A DNA stretch of 64,000 nt from NCBI GenBank assembly GCA_022113835.1, contig JAILWY010000021.1, positions 11,098,001 through 11,162,000 on the forward strand, written 5' to 3'. This DNA is from Atopsyche davidsoni (taxonomy: Eukaryota; Arthropoda; Insecta; Trichoptera; Hydrobiosidae). The notes under the pieces are model-generated. The model saw only the letters and a list, made by a program, of their open reading frames with translations, ran no database searches and was not told where the DNA came from. Positions 23,301 to 35,689 of this stretch are shown here, in pieces; positions within the stretch are counted from its first letter, which is position 1, and each line of letters opens with the position of its first letter. A program made the translations under genes and the position numbers.

Positions 23301-26300
23301 CACCGAGTATTCAAATTGTCTAGTATTAAATAAGGAGAAAAACACACACGCCGGTTTCACTGGCATTGCGTAATGAAATAATACGTTTAAATTATATATC
23401 GTTTAGTGAAACGCCTGTTCATTTTGTATTTTAAGGCCGAATATCACAAAATTAAAAAGAGATAACGTTTACGCATCCAATTATATTCGCATGAATAAAA
23501 GCTGTTTTGATTCTCTAATATCTTTCTTAATCATTGACTCAACACGTGCTTTCATTTCGAGAACCTTTTAATATAATACGCACTAAAAATTATTTATACT
23601 TTATCTGCGAATCGCATATAATTCATATATAGTCTCTCACACATACTTTTTACTGTATTAAATTTTAAAGCCACTCCCATATTAGTAACGCATAAATAAA
23701 ACTTATATACGTTCACTTATACAAATTTACTTTTTTTTAAGAATCATGTTGCTTATGGAAAATTTTAAAAATTACCATATAAGTTTTGAAAATTAAAATA
23801 ACTATCCCTGACGTGCTTTTGCAACCAGTTTGTGGTATATTAAAATTATGACCAAGTGATTGTCTATCCGCTATCTGTGAGTGTTTTTCTAAGGTGTAAT
23901 ATATAGAAAGGTAAACAGATGTGCAGGTACGTTTTAAATTAATTGGTGACGTGTTTGATTGGTACGCCGGAGATATGATGGTTTGACACGCATTGTGTGC
24001 AAGAGACGCATCACAATGGGTGCCGAGAGCGATCTTCCAATAATGATGAGTTAAGTTACCTTTCTAATAATTTATATTAAGTACTTCTCATTGCTATATT
24101 ACGTGTAATATTTGTGTCGATTTCAAATAAGTATCATTCATTTCAGAACGCTTTAGTTTTATCAAACCTTCATCGCCTTAATAAAATTATAATGAGATTA
24201 AAAACATTTATGAAAATCTTTGTTTATTTTTACAATCTGAAAATCAGAAATATATTAAAAGGGGTGTACTAAATGCTATTTATGGTTAACTTTTCCTTTC
24301 GTCGGCAAAAGTCGGGCGCCACGATGATAGAGTTATTTTTATTTTTAGTTCGGTAACACCAATTTTCCTTTCAACAATGTGAAGAATGAAGAACTCAATT
24401 TGCAAAAACGCCTGAGACTCTAGAATATGTCACACAGTTATACAGACTTCTTATATAATAATATATGTAGAAATTTGGAAATTTTATATATATTTTTTAC
24501 TAACAACTCTAGAAAGTCTGTGTGGTTTTAATATTTATTAGGATCGATTTTGTTTTTTTTTTATGTCATAAAAGATGAATAAAATTGATTATAGTGTCAA
24601 TTATGATATCTTCAGTATCACTCCAGAATAGAAAGCTCGGAGAAACTCAGATGCGTTGGTAAAGATGTTCCCAGCAATAAATTAGTACAATCCGCGAGTA
24701 CCGGAGGACCGTAAGGCCGAGCCAATACTAAAAATATTAATAAATTTATTAGCGAATAATTTCCATCGTTAGAGTCTCTGAACAATAAACGAGGAGACAG
24801 CTGATGGACGGGGAAACCGTCAGACAATACCAGCCTGAGATCTTACTGGGGAAGTAATTGAATCGAAACCTTTTTCAGAGGTTTCTAGAAGGCAGTTATG
24901 TATGTAAATGCCAAAGGTAATACGCTTGCAATTAAATCAAAGTTGCACCGGTCACTGCATTGTGCAAGACACAATACAATATACTTTACTTGTACAAATG
25001 AAGTATGGTTTTGATGTAATATCTAATATAATAATTCTACTTATTTTAAACCCAGTAGAAATATATAATTTCCATCCATTCCTTAGGTTTATAAGTTCAT
25101 AAATGTGAATTTTAACTATAGGAGCTAGATTTTCAATTGCAAAATGTTACACAGATCGTATGCGATTTAATTTTTTTTTTTAAATATAATGTCGCTACTG
25201 ATTTTATCACACCTTTCTTTGATAATCAAACGAGATGCACTGAAAATTTCAAACTAAACAATCAAGAGTTCCCATACAATATTCAATTAAAAACAATCTA
25301 AGCACACACACTTCACAGCAGCGACTTAAATAAATCATAAATGTTCATTGCATAAATGATAAAAATATATTTTTTTAAATAATTAACTCATCCAGGTTGA
25401 AAATCTCGCAAATACGTTGTGCGCAGTAGCCATCACTGAAAATATGAAATAATGGGCAAAAATTACCGGAGCTCATTGTTTGGACAAAACAAACATTTTT
25501 GGCAGCTCTTGCTTAAGTTTCGGTGGCAGATTAATGAATTCGGCGAACATGATTTAGGCGTGACGTATCTGCCATTATTTCGCACCTTGGGAAAAACTGC
25601 GCTCTTCGGTGTTTTTGTGAGAAAAATAGCAAACACGTGCCGACCTGTCCGCGACTTCTTCTGCCAACCGCTCGTTAATTACAGCAAATTGCATAAACGA
25701 GTGCAGAAACCTGAATTAATTTGATTTTCTCTTTATGGGTGTTGTGCCACTACGCAACACTATACCCATAAAAAAGATCATCTTAAAACAGCGATTTCCA
25801 AAACCTACAAAACATATTGAAACAAGGGGTTGGTTAAAAATCTAGCTTGTTTTAAAAAAATGTTAGCATATTGAATGACTATCATCTTATCTGGGAAATA
25901 TCAAGGTGTTTTATAAAGGTTTTAATTTATGATAAATTCTTTCTATACATATGATGAAGGGGGCAATCAAAAAAGATAAGTCTCCTTCGGTCATTCTTCA
26001 TATCGAGTCTCTCAATGCATGACTTAACCACACTCCTTAACACATTAAGCATCTCAGCTATCTCAATCAATCTGAAAATTGACATAAATTGTTCTGTTCT
26101 GACCTGTGTTGTTCTATTCTGACCTCAGATCTCCTGTATATTGCATGTCACAAGCTTTACCCACACATGCTGAGTGAAATAAAGGAAACTATCTGCATTT
26201 TTAACATGAGACAAGAATCTTTTATGCATGAAATTTCTTTCAAATACAAGTTTCATCTGAATGTTTATTTTTATCTAATCTATGTTGGATAAACTGTTAA

Positions 26301-27999
26301 GCTAACGCATTCTTGAGATATTTAATATTTTTTACAGAAAGTACTTAAAAGTATCTCAGAGTTAAGCGAAATTCCATTGTAATATTTTACTGGTTGGCAT
26401 CTTCAAGCAAACGGTGCATGTATTTTTTTGACGCGAATCTAGTGGCGTAAAATAAAAACAAGTAAATTTTTGAGATAGCATATAAAGAAAATAAAAATAT
26501 ATTTGTTGAGTAATTTTTTTTATATTAAGATCGCTGAATTTAAATTCCGTCCCTTCAAACACAGAAAAAATATAATATATTTTCATTAGTTGTTGTCATC
26601 TCAGAATCCAGTATATACCAATGGATATAGTGAAAAAAAATTAACTATCTTAACTTAAGCAGCACACTAAACTCGTGGCAATACAAATGACAACCAATTT
26701 GGAATTACTCATTGGAGTTCTATTATTTTGGATGTTTTTGGTAATTTTTCAGTACCAATGTCTAGCTATTAAAAAAAAATTGACTGAAAGGGTAAACTAC
26801 AGATTCAATTTATTAGAGCAAATTGTAGAAAAAAAAATCGTTAAATCATAATCAAAATTCAAAATAGAAAAGTGCAAATACTTGACAAGTATATTCCTTG
26901 CGTATTAGAGCTATGGCGTCGAATCTCTATTGTTCGTTAATACAATTTGTATTTGAGATTGAATTAAGTGAATGAATAATTAAATATTGTAGCAAGTGCC
27001 TGCATTGTAAAATAAAAACTACGTTCAATTAGGGACGGGCCATAATCCCGAACAATGGGCGACGGTATTTTGCTTTGAATTGAATCTGTTGAGAATGTGG
27101 ATTGTTTAGAAATAATTTGGACCGTGAATTGGCAACTTGCAAAATATTTATTTGGACGATTATTGTGGCAACGATAACATTGTAGTTTTTGCAGTTAACT
27201 CCTAAATCATGATGAAAGCCTTGTATTTTATGTACAAAATTTATTTTAATAAAAATAAATGGAAACATTTACTAAACGGTTTTTAATGAATCTCAGATCG
27301 ATCAAATAACTTAAATTAATTGATATATAGCAATTTAAACAGCAATTGGTTGCAGTTGCTGTTATAAATTAAACCATTATTTCTAACTGCCTGCGATTAG
27401 TTTCATTACTGAGTTGCATTCTCACGCGCTGATCAAGCACCGCAGAGGGTCTGAAAAAGTGCAGTGCTTGTTTGTAACTTTAATACCAACTTTGTGGGAA
27501 ACACAAGCCTTTATGTTTTTGTCGCTTTTAGTTCATGCTTATCGTAATTAGTAAAGATTATGTGACGCGATCTCATTACGTCGCCTTTGGCAGAAAAAGC
27601 GTTGTTTTCCGACAAGACAACACGAGTCGCGTATGAAAAATCAATATTGCAAAATTGTAACATTGCAGAGAGCTTTGTCAACTTGTCACATAACAAACTA
27701 TGCACACACATTTCTCTAACAGTGGCGTGCTAATGACGTATTAGCTAGAAATTGATAATTACGTTAGATTGTAAACAGGATGTGTTTGTTCTTGTATAAA
27801 ATGAACTGTAATTAATTAACTAAAATTATATTTAAACTTCAAAGTGTTTTCATGGTTTTAAAGATTAACGAGTACTATAGTGAACACTACCGATGTTACT
27901 CCCGTTTTCGATTGCTTTAAAACAAGCAGCAGGTTCGTGCATTTACGCAATTGCCACTTTATAAGCACAGCAAAAAAACCTGATCATCCAACACACAGA
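23301..27999. other. AT-rich DNA, no gene recognised
   Basis: Open frames here (the longest is about 90 codons, at 25,452-25,724 plus) show no recognisable domain. The 25,452-25,724 stretch is less AT-rich and ends just before a small cruciform at 25,732-25,772. A short imperfect hairpin with CAAGCAC arms lies at about 27,436-27,471. Nothing else stands out. Confidence 0.35.
25732..25772. repeat. short inverted repeat
   Basis: TTTATGGGT and its perfect complement ACCCATAAA enclose a second small palindromic stretch (GTTGTG and CAACAC). No transposon or RNA gene could be linked to it. Confidence 0.6.
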
Positions 28000-29157
28000 A
28001 GGCAATGTGACGCGAGAAGGCGGCCTGTCATCTCCGCCAAAGGAAAATACCGGATGTGAATAATTTATAAAGAACATAGGAAGTACCTGCTGCGAGCTAT
28101 ACACCTAACAAATGGCATCATCTGAACATCTTCAGTGTTTACTGTACAGCCTCTAATCGCTGACTGACTACCGCAGAAGTACTGATATATCTGTCTACGA
28201 TTGCCACGATGACCCGCTGTCGATGAGCCTGGAATCTGCGAAGAATTTCATTTCTGACAGTGCGGCTCGAGTCGATGAATTATGCCCGCAGGTTTTTTTG
28301 CATTAGAAAGTGTGTGTCTGGCTTCGGCGGTCGCCCCTAGCCGAGTGATCCGGCGTCGAGCACAATGAGAGAGGTCAGAGGAGAGGAAGCTCGCCCATAC
28401 AGCCAGGAACTTTATCATTCGTCATCTGTAATTGCCCTCCGCCGCCCGAAGCTTGGAGAATAGGTTTTATTGTTTTCGAATTCGAAAAAAATAGTCAACG
28501 AAACTGTTTCTTCAAATAGCTGTCATTAAAAATTTGGTTCATATTTTGTAAAGATAGATATAGGTCTAGAAAGTTACGCTGTTAAAAAAATAAACAATAA
28601 CCCATACACACGTGACGCTCGGTAGATATTAATTATTTCGACACTATTCGAGCTTAGTTCAAACCAAATTCAACAAATTGTGTATTTAAAATATCATATT
28701 ACGATAAGAGTAATACAAAGTATTGTCTTGTATAAATTTCTGAGAGCATTTATGTAGCAGAGCTCGTTCTCGTGTGCATTTTTATCTTCATATTAATCAT
28801 CACACGTCAAAATGAACATTTCGTGTTGATCTTGCATTTTTGAATTCCCAATTTAATTATTAAGCCATGAGTAACAATGGTTCACATGAGATCATGGTTT
28901 TAGCCGAGTGCAAACACACTCGTATCTGTGGCCATCTCGCCATAAATTGTCACACGATGGTAACCGCGCGGGGTATTGTATAATGCGAGACGAGGCGCGC
29001 CTGTATCCTGCCAGGTTAATTGAAGATTTCCCAATCGCATTTGATTCGCGTACTGCCTAAACAAAGCGAATTACCTGACCGGAAGCTGCAAGCAATCTCT
29101 TTCTCAGCAATAGGAATGTACGAGCATGTGCTCAGGCGTAGTCGCCGTCCCGAATGA
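28000..29157. other. GC-richer non-coding stretch, candidate regulatory DNA
   Basis: Over about 1.15 kb the sequence is clearly more balanced in base composition than its surroundings, notably at 28,000-28,070, 28,200-28,450 and 28,910-29,160. It lacks open frames of any size and matches no repeat elsewhere in the window. Sequence like this in a gene desert is often conserved enhancer DNA, but that is inference from composition alone. Confidence 0.3.
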
Positions 29158-29303
29158 CTCCCACACACGCTGCAGCACAAGCGACCACCGAACGGTAATA
29201 AGCGTCCTCTTATTTTGTATTTTTATGGTTTTGCCTAAGTAAACAACGCGAATGAGTACGCAATTATCCGGTTACCGTTCGGTTGTGCTGCTGTGTGTGT
29301 AGG
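29158..29303. repeat. long imperfect inverted repeat (~145 bp)
   Basis: The left arm at 29,160-29,199 and the right arm at 29,270-29,303 share CACACAC, GCAGCACAA and ACCGAACGGTAA blocks in complementary order. The left arm has about seven extra bases between the last two blocks. The loop is about 70 bases. It could be a small MITE, although I see no target duplication, or a hairpin-forming transcript. Confidence 0.6.
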
Positions 29304-31784
29304 CAACCTAATTGTTCAGTGAGATGGTTTTTTTTTACTGTGCGGTAAATGAAGTGAAGACGTCAACGGCGAGCGCCTTACGTAAGACAATCTTTCACGT
29401 CAGGTATGGACTAAAAAAAGTGTCAGAAGTATTTAAATGTCTTATTTAAAGCTATATGCACAAATTTTATTTGTAATAACTGTTGAGGGTATTTAATTTA
29501 GGCACTCAATTCACACGTAAAGAAAAATAAATATTGATAACATTTTTTGAGATGCTAACGCACACCTTCCGAATGTGTTTATAATTTTATATGTTATGTA
29601 ATGTACTGAAATAATTATTCAAATTTTCACAAACCTATAGAATCATGTTGGTTGAATTGGCTTTAGTAGCCGTAGTATACGGGTTTGATGCCCACCTGTG
29701 CCTCAAAATAAAAATTGGAGGATATTCATGTCAATTCATCTTTGTTCACTTAAGTATGCAAAAACAGCTGTCGTGGTTTATCTCTACTTAGTGATATTGA
29801 AATACATTTTTCAGTTCATCGTCTTTAAAAAAGCATACGATGCGTTACTTGTCGAATTTAGAAGAGTTAGAGATATTTAATCAATATTGTTGATAGTGAT
29901 TTTATTACATCGTAATTTTTTCTTTGTCCATAATCCTGTCACGTTGGCAAAACGCCTTTCTCAGTGAAAATTTTTTTCTTAAAAAAGCTTTACACTTAAA
30001 TCTGAGTCCTGACTTTCGCTGCTTGGTGACTTGGCCAATTTACCCACCGCGATTCTCGAATTGTTTAAGCACCTGATCATCATTCCAGTTAATCTGGCGA
30101 TTTGATGACTTGCTAATTGGAACTAGAAATGTTTGTTATAATGCGTATTTGACTTTAAGACGTTAACGAAATCGAATGCTCCATTCATTCGTGGAGAAAA
30201 CTCTATGTGCAAGCAATTATTCTACACTGCAGGAATAATTAATGAATCTATGTTTTTAATACTTACGGTGAAAGTAAAACTGCATAGAATATGTGATTGA
30301 ATAGAACCATATCAAAATTGGATTAACTCTCTAGTGGCTGTTGCTTAAAATGATATGATTTTTGTTTGGTGTAAAATACACTAATGATATAAAAATAACT
30401 AAATTATCATTTAAAAAATCGGATATTGACCGAATCAGCATATTTGAAAATAAGGCCTATTGTGATAATTGACAAATAAGTGAATTGAAATCAATGAATA
30501 ATTACCTTTTTGTTTGATATTTTAACAACACATAAAACGCCATATTTTTAAGTGATTGTAATAAAAATGCAAAATATTTGATTTTTAATTCTTGTATATT
30601 CTCAATTTATCTGATTGAGTGTTGGTTTTGCGAGCTTGACGATGTTGTTACGAGAAGAAGGAAATTTTGGTTCAATCCTAAAATTCCACGTAATAGGTAC
30701 CAGTTAAAATTTTTATTATACTTTAAATTTTATTTTGAATAATTATTTATGGCCCAAAAACAAAATATTATATATATGTTTCTTTCTAACTTATGAGTGT
30801 AAACTAACTAACCCTGGCACTAAAATTAGATCAGGCACATTCAGATTCATTCATACTTTTTTTTAAAGTTCATTTTTTCTAGTACTTTAAGATGCAACCA
30901 AGGATTTTATATCGTTTTTTTAATCGTTTATCTACACAATGTGCGCTAAAACAGTCGGTTGAGTGAATTAGAATAAACGTATGTCGCTCGTATAAAATAG
31001 AAAAGGGTGAACCAAGGAACCACAAATATCAGTAAACATTGTAAATAAAACATGAAGAAGCTATTATTAGACACATAAACCAGGCATGCACGTGATGAAA
31101 CACATTCCAAACGCAATTAATTTTTTTTTTAACTGCACACGAACGAGCAGGCGTAGGTTCTGGGTACAGTGAAAAAAGCATGATGAACCAATTAACTGGA
31201 AATTTACACCCACTTTTGTGTTTACTAATTTTACAACGTAATAGCGTTTAAGATTATCTTATCTCATTAATTGCAAGCCTCGGGGGGTCGTGCTGATCTC
31301 GATTGGGTGGGTATTGGTCACTTTATGCAATAACAGCAGAGCATTTGCGTCAGAGAATGTTCATAAAAGTTCACCGTACCTGTGACCCCTTCACTTATTT
31401 ATATCACAATATTGTATTGTCCCGCCCCAAACACAAGAAAGCAATACTGAAATAAACGTAGATAATGGAAATAATGACGAATCCAAAAATAAAGAAAATT
31501 TGTTTAACCAATTAAATAATAAAAAAATGTCTAATTATGAATATATCAAGACAATACCTTTAAATACGTTGTTTTATTAAGACGTGTATTATGGTAGTAT
31601 AAGAAATATTTATAATTTTTAAAATTTATTAGTAGCAATGCTCTCTTGGTAGTTCACTTTTTTTTACCCGTATGTATATTATTGAAATTATTTCAGGAAT
31701 TTTTTTTCTTATTATATTAGTGTACCTAAGAATAGTATTTTTCCAATAATATCGATTCAAGAAATTATATTTAATTTTTTGTTT
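29304..31784. other. AT-rich DNA, no gene recognised
   Basis: No recognisable coding sequence. A weak tRNA-like T-arm (GGGTTTGATGCCCACC) is at about 29,683-29,698. A less AT-rich patch runs from about 31,260 to 31,420. Nothing else can be supported. Confidence 0.35.
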
Positions 31785-32010
31785 CAAATAGTAGTATATG
31801 TCTATTTTGTGGATTGAACGTCAATCAAGTGCATTTTAATTACCTTTACAGGCTTATATTACTTACTAATATGATTAGGCATATTTTTTCACACAAGTCA
31901 CAAGCTTGGAGATGTAGGTTCGAATCCTACACAAATCACGATGATATTTTTCTGAGAGCCTCTTTAAATCATTTTCAATATGTGAAAAAATATGCCTAAT
32001 CAAATAGTAG
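31785..32010 (+). repeat. tRNA-bearing foldback repeat family, copy 3
   Basis: The left part (31,795-31,862, with GTGGATTGAACGTCAATCAA) matches the reverse complement of 12,061-12,150. The inverted arms TGATTAGGCATATTTTTTCA (about 31,872) and TGTGAAAAAATATGCCTAAT (about 31,980) are nearly perfect. Between them is the T-arm GTAGGTTCGAATCCTAC and the signature CACGATGATATTTTTCTGAG, as in copy 1. The T-arm differs from copy 1 by a compensating pair change (GTGGG/CCCAC to GTAGG/CCTAC), so its stem is kept. Confidence 0.65.
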
Positions 32011-34317
32011 TGTAAGTTTGCTATTTTACTCTAAACTTGGCAAATTAATAATTTATTTCAATGGCACTATTTTCTACTATTAAATAATATTCCAGTTTTC
32101 TGATTTCATATTAAAAAAAAAATTACTTATACTAATAGAATTACTTAATTAGAATTCTCGAATTCGTTGATTCAATTCTCAATCTTAGCATGAGAAACCG
32201 AAACTGTTATAACGAATATATGTGTTATTTTGAAGATAATTCGTATGAAATCTGTTTACTTTAAGCCTATGTAGGGTAATAAGCATTATACCGTGTGATT
32301 GAAAGCAATTAATCATTTACGCGAACTTAAGAGTGCAGTCTGTGTATGTGCATGTTATATTGCACTCGCAATTATTAACAGTAGGATCGCGTGATTTGCA
32401 TAGCGGGCGAGAAAATAAATGCTAGGCACTCGACTGGGAAAACCTTTGGCGAAACACGAATGGAAAGTTTACTACACCTCTTCCGTGCCAAAAAATCCTT
32501 ACGTGGCTTGCACATTGTTACTGCAACGAGCTCTATATATTTTTAAAAAAATCACTGCCTTAAAGATATAAATGCAATTTATTTTTTTAATGATATCTGA
32601 TCGATTCCCGACCAGTTAGTTTAAGGTTAATTTAAAAATAGATTACGTCGAGCATCGCAATGAATTGGATGTTATAGTGATTGTTATTTTTTTCCGGTTG
32701 ATGCAATTGTTGCTATCACTTCGTGATTTTTTAAATGACTTCTCGTCTCTCGTTAGGACTTAGCAAACAATGAGATTTTTAATATTATTAAAATAGCTTC
32801 AGAAATTAAAATCAAGCTTTATTACTCACTGACAACAATGATGCAATGACTTACTGACGTAAAAATTAACGAATTTAAAAAAGTATATCATTATTGGCGG
32901 TACAAACCGTGGTTAGTCCTGAAAAATTCACTTGTGGTTCCAGCTTTATCCAGTTATCTTCCAGATTATCTCCCCCACTTTAAGAACTGTCGTGTTCTTT
33001 ATAACTGGGTCCAGCCATATTTGGTCTACCCAGAATCTTTTAATATAAACACTTTTATTAGCTCTTGGTCGTCCATGTGATGCGAATAAACGGGCAGCGC
33101 AGTTCTCTGATAACCTAGAACAAAAAAATGACCTCAGCATTGTATCATCTCTTTCAACTGTCGCAGTTTTTTTTTTAAACTCATTTATGCAGTAAAGGAT
33201 TTTAAGCTTTAAAGGAAAAACAGCTGCTAACTATGATGCTTTTCTCGTTCCCAGGTTAAAATATTTGCTTGTTCAAATAGTATTGACACCCGGGGTCATG
33301 AACTAGGAACCCGTTTGTTAAACGGAATATTTATTATAATAATAGAGACCTCTCTCGAGTCGTATGTGCATTACATTATGGTAATAATAAATGGCTTTCA
33401 GTTGAATTATATCTAATGGGACTAGATTAGATCTAATGTTTATACGGTAAGAGAAATTCCGACGTCACGAATAAGTAACGAGAGAAATAAGATAATCTTT
33501 TAAGATATATCGATGCTCTTAGAACTGCATTATAATGTTAGTTATTATAAACGGATATCATTCAAATTGGGTAATTTGTATGAAAATACTTATTGAAACT
33601 GGAAAGTAAATTAGATTATTGCCAGAGTCACGTCCGTACTAATAGGGAGGTGCACGTGTTGTAATATTTAAGCTTTACTAAAATATTACGAAACTAAGTC
33701 TGTAATACTGTTAAATAAAAAAAATATGCAACCATCCATAGTCAGAGAAACCACATAAATATCACGCTAATTGAGGTTAAAACAATCAAAATCGAGGCAA
33801 CAGAGCATGAATATTAAATATTATGAATTATAAATGCTTAAAACAATCATTGATATCAACAGATTAGATATTAGAGTGCTGCCATTAGCGCTACTTAATC
33901 CGGCAACACATTAAATTGAGCTGCGATAGTATGATTATTATTTATCGTCTTGTTATTTATTTTTAAATAAAATAACAATAATATTTAAAAAATTCAACTC
34001 TTTCCTTGTTCCTATACTTACGTACCTGAGTGGTATTTTTTTAAATGTAACAATAGTTTGGATGTCGCCGTGGGAAGTCTCGCTTGCGTAATAGGACCGA
34101 GCACAGTCGGATTGCTGTTACCTCATACTGCGTGTGTGAGCGGCTCTCAGCTGATGCCAGTTTTCTGTGTAGTCAGTCTACCATGTACCATTAAAACCAT
34201 TAAAAAAATATTAATATACAATTATTATTAAATATTCAACACACCGCCATTTTTATAAAAATTTCATTTAACTAATTTGGGTCATTTATACATATTTTTG
34301 TGACACCTTGTAATCCT
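32011..34317. other. AT-rich DNA, no gene recognised
   Basis: Only short unsupported open frames are present, for example the minus frame at 32,946-33,140. No paired termini, tRNA or microsatellite stands out. Confidence 0.35.
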
Positions 34318-34365
34318 TTTGAGTAAAATACTTGAGTGATTTTACACATGTTCGTTTTTATTTGT

Positions 34366-34404
34366 GACCGGTTTCGCCAACCTTTCGCGTTGGCACTATC
34401 AAAC
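34366..34404 (-). ncRNA. degenerate hammerhead-like motif, left arm
   Basis: Minus strand: stem I TGT/ACA (three pairs), core TTGATAGT where CTGATGAT is expected, stem II GCCAAC with GTTGGC closed by a GCGAAAG-type loop, then GAAA, CCGG stem III and the GTC triplet. Core positions 3 and 8 changed together (C3 to U, G8 to A), which keeps that pair Watson-Crick. Position 9 also changed (A to G), so it is probably weak or inactive. Confidence 0.45.
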
Positions 34405-34753
34405 AGAGTGAGATTGTATATAATATTAATCAATTAGGTAAACAATTGTTAGAGGGAGAGGTTAAGGGCTAATGTGATTTTAATGTACCTGACAAGTGGA
34501 GGATTCTATATACATTCTAAACAAATGTTTTTATATTAATAGGATAATTATCTAAAGTAGTGAATTTGGGGTGTAGCAGCAGTTATCCTGTGTTGGGGTT
34601 TGTCCTGTAGTGTGTTTATCTGTAAATAATAGGTTTTTGCGCAGTAAATGGTTTTTTAAAGATGGGATTTAGCAATAGGGAATAATAGTGGAGACTTATT
34701 AAAAATAACCTGGTCATTAATGCTTTTTTATGCTCATTATGGCATTATCACTC

Positions 34754-34789
34754 TGTGTGATAATGCCAAGGTTGGCGAAACCGGTCACA
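34754..34789 (+). ncRNA. degenerate hammerhead-like motif, right arm
   Basis: Plus strand: TGT, core GTGATAAT where CTGATGAT is expected, a shortened stem II (GCCAAGGTTGGC), then GAAA, CCGG and GTC followed by ACA. Stem II can only close with a small loop. Positions 3 and 8 are both changed and no longer pair, so this copy is probably inactive. It also overlaps a palindrome (GCATTATCAC/GTGATAATGC at 34,742-34,766). Confidence 0.4.
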
Positions 34790-34974
34790 AATAAAAACGA
34801 ACATGTGGAAAATCTCAAAAAAATTAAAATGGAATTCCACCAAGTACTCTCTGTCAAAAATATTGAATTACCTTGTAATCCGTTCAATCGCCATCGTTCT
34901 ATAACTAAGCGATAGTTATATTAATTGTATAACTGGTGTAAATATATGCTAGATAAATATTTTATGATTAAAAT

Positions 34975-35165
34975 CAAATTGTAAAAAAATGTCTTCTTCT
35001 TTCGTTGCCTCTCCTCATAGGAGGTTGGTGACTGTTTCCTTGAACTTGTCTCCATCTTGGGCCAGTCTCACCAGTCCGGCTACATTTACGATCTCCAGCC
35101 ACTGTCGCAAATTCTTCCTTCTTCCAATGCCCCTTTTTCCTTCGATTTTTTAAAGTAAAAAAAAA
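34975..35165 (-). pseudogene. LINE C-terminal tail, second copy
   Basis: The minus strand reads GRRKNLRQWLEIVNVAGLVR followed by LAQDGDKFKETVTNLL and a TGA, then GGAGAGGCAACGAAAGAAG. This is the end of a non-LTR retrotransposon polyprotein with its short 3' sequence, and it shares the VRLxQDxxxF-TNLL pattern with the copy at 18,062-18,300. The sequence upstream (above 35,165) does not continue the reverse transcriptase, so the copy is 5'-truncated, as LINE insertions usually are. Confidence 0.6.
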
Positions 35166-35598
35166 TGTAAGTTTGGATATTTGTTTATGCATTAATCTTA
35201 GATGCAACAGTTGGGTCAGTTTGAACAAAAAGCACTATACTAGTAGTTGACTGCCCTCCGCGGCTCCCAGTCCAGACGGCCTGGACTACTTGCCTGGAGT
35301 GGAGAAAGTGGGAGGTTTCCCTTTCGAGGCATTCATAAAAACGTATTGTATACAAATCGATCTAGATATAATGGATACGGACTTCTTCTCTTTGTAACGC
35401 CGTCGATTTTTTTTCCACGTTGCTTTATAATTACAGAGTTTTGTTAATCAATATTCCATGAAATTATTACTTTTAAGCCCTGCTACTAAATTTAAATTAC
35501 GACCGAGGGAAAGAGTCAATTTGCTTTTGATTTTGTTGCCCATATTCTTGGCAACAAAGCTTTGTTTCTATACCTGCAAAGACTAAATTTTTTTTTTG

Positions 35599-35601
<3 letters not shown>
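35166..35601. other. unassigned sequence
   Basis: A GC-richer patch at 35,247-35,340 is open on the plus strand to 35,447, with no recognisable product. It lies between a LINE tail and a microsatellite, so repeat origin is likely. Nothing else can be said. Confidence 0.3.

Positions 35602-35687
<86 letters not shown>
35602..35687. repeat. (TA)n microsatellite, long
   Basis: A perfect alternating AT run of about 86 bp, the longest in the window. The open frame across it is an artefact coding for repeated Tyr-Ile. It is likely to vary in length. Confidence 0.95.

Positions 35688-35689
<2 letters not shown>

Larger units (their letters stand above)
34318..34869. mobile_element. repeat family B element with two inverted hammerhead-like ends
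   Basis: The left arm (about 34,341-34,382) and right arm (about 34,768-34,812) are inverted copies, sharing ACATGTTCGTTTTTATTTGT in the left orientation and its complement on the right. Each arm carries a hammerhead-like motif next to the CCGG stem III. About 350 bp lie between, without an open frame. The right end (34,822-34,869) matches 9,135-9,186 and 13,790-13,840. Penelope-like elements are a reasonable assignment, because their terminal repeats contain hammerheads and inverted arrangements are common. Non-autonomous retrozymes are an alternative. Confidence 0.55.
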
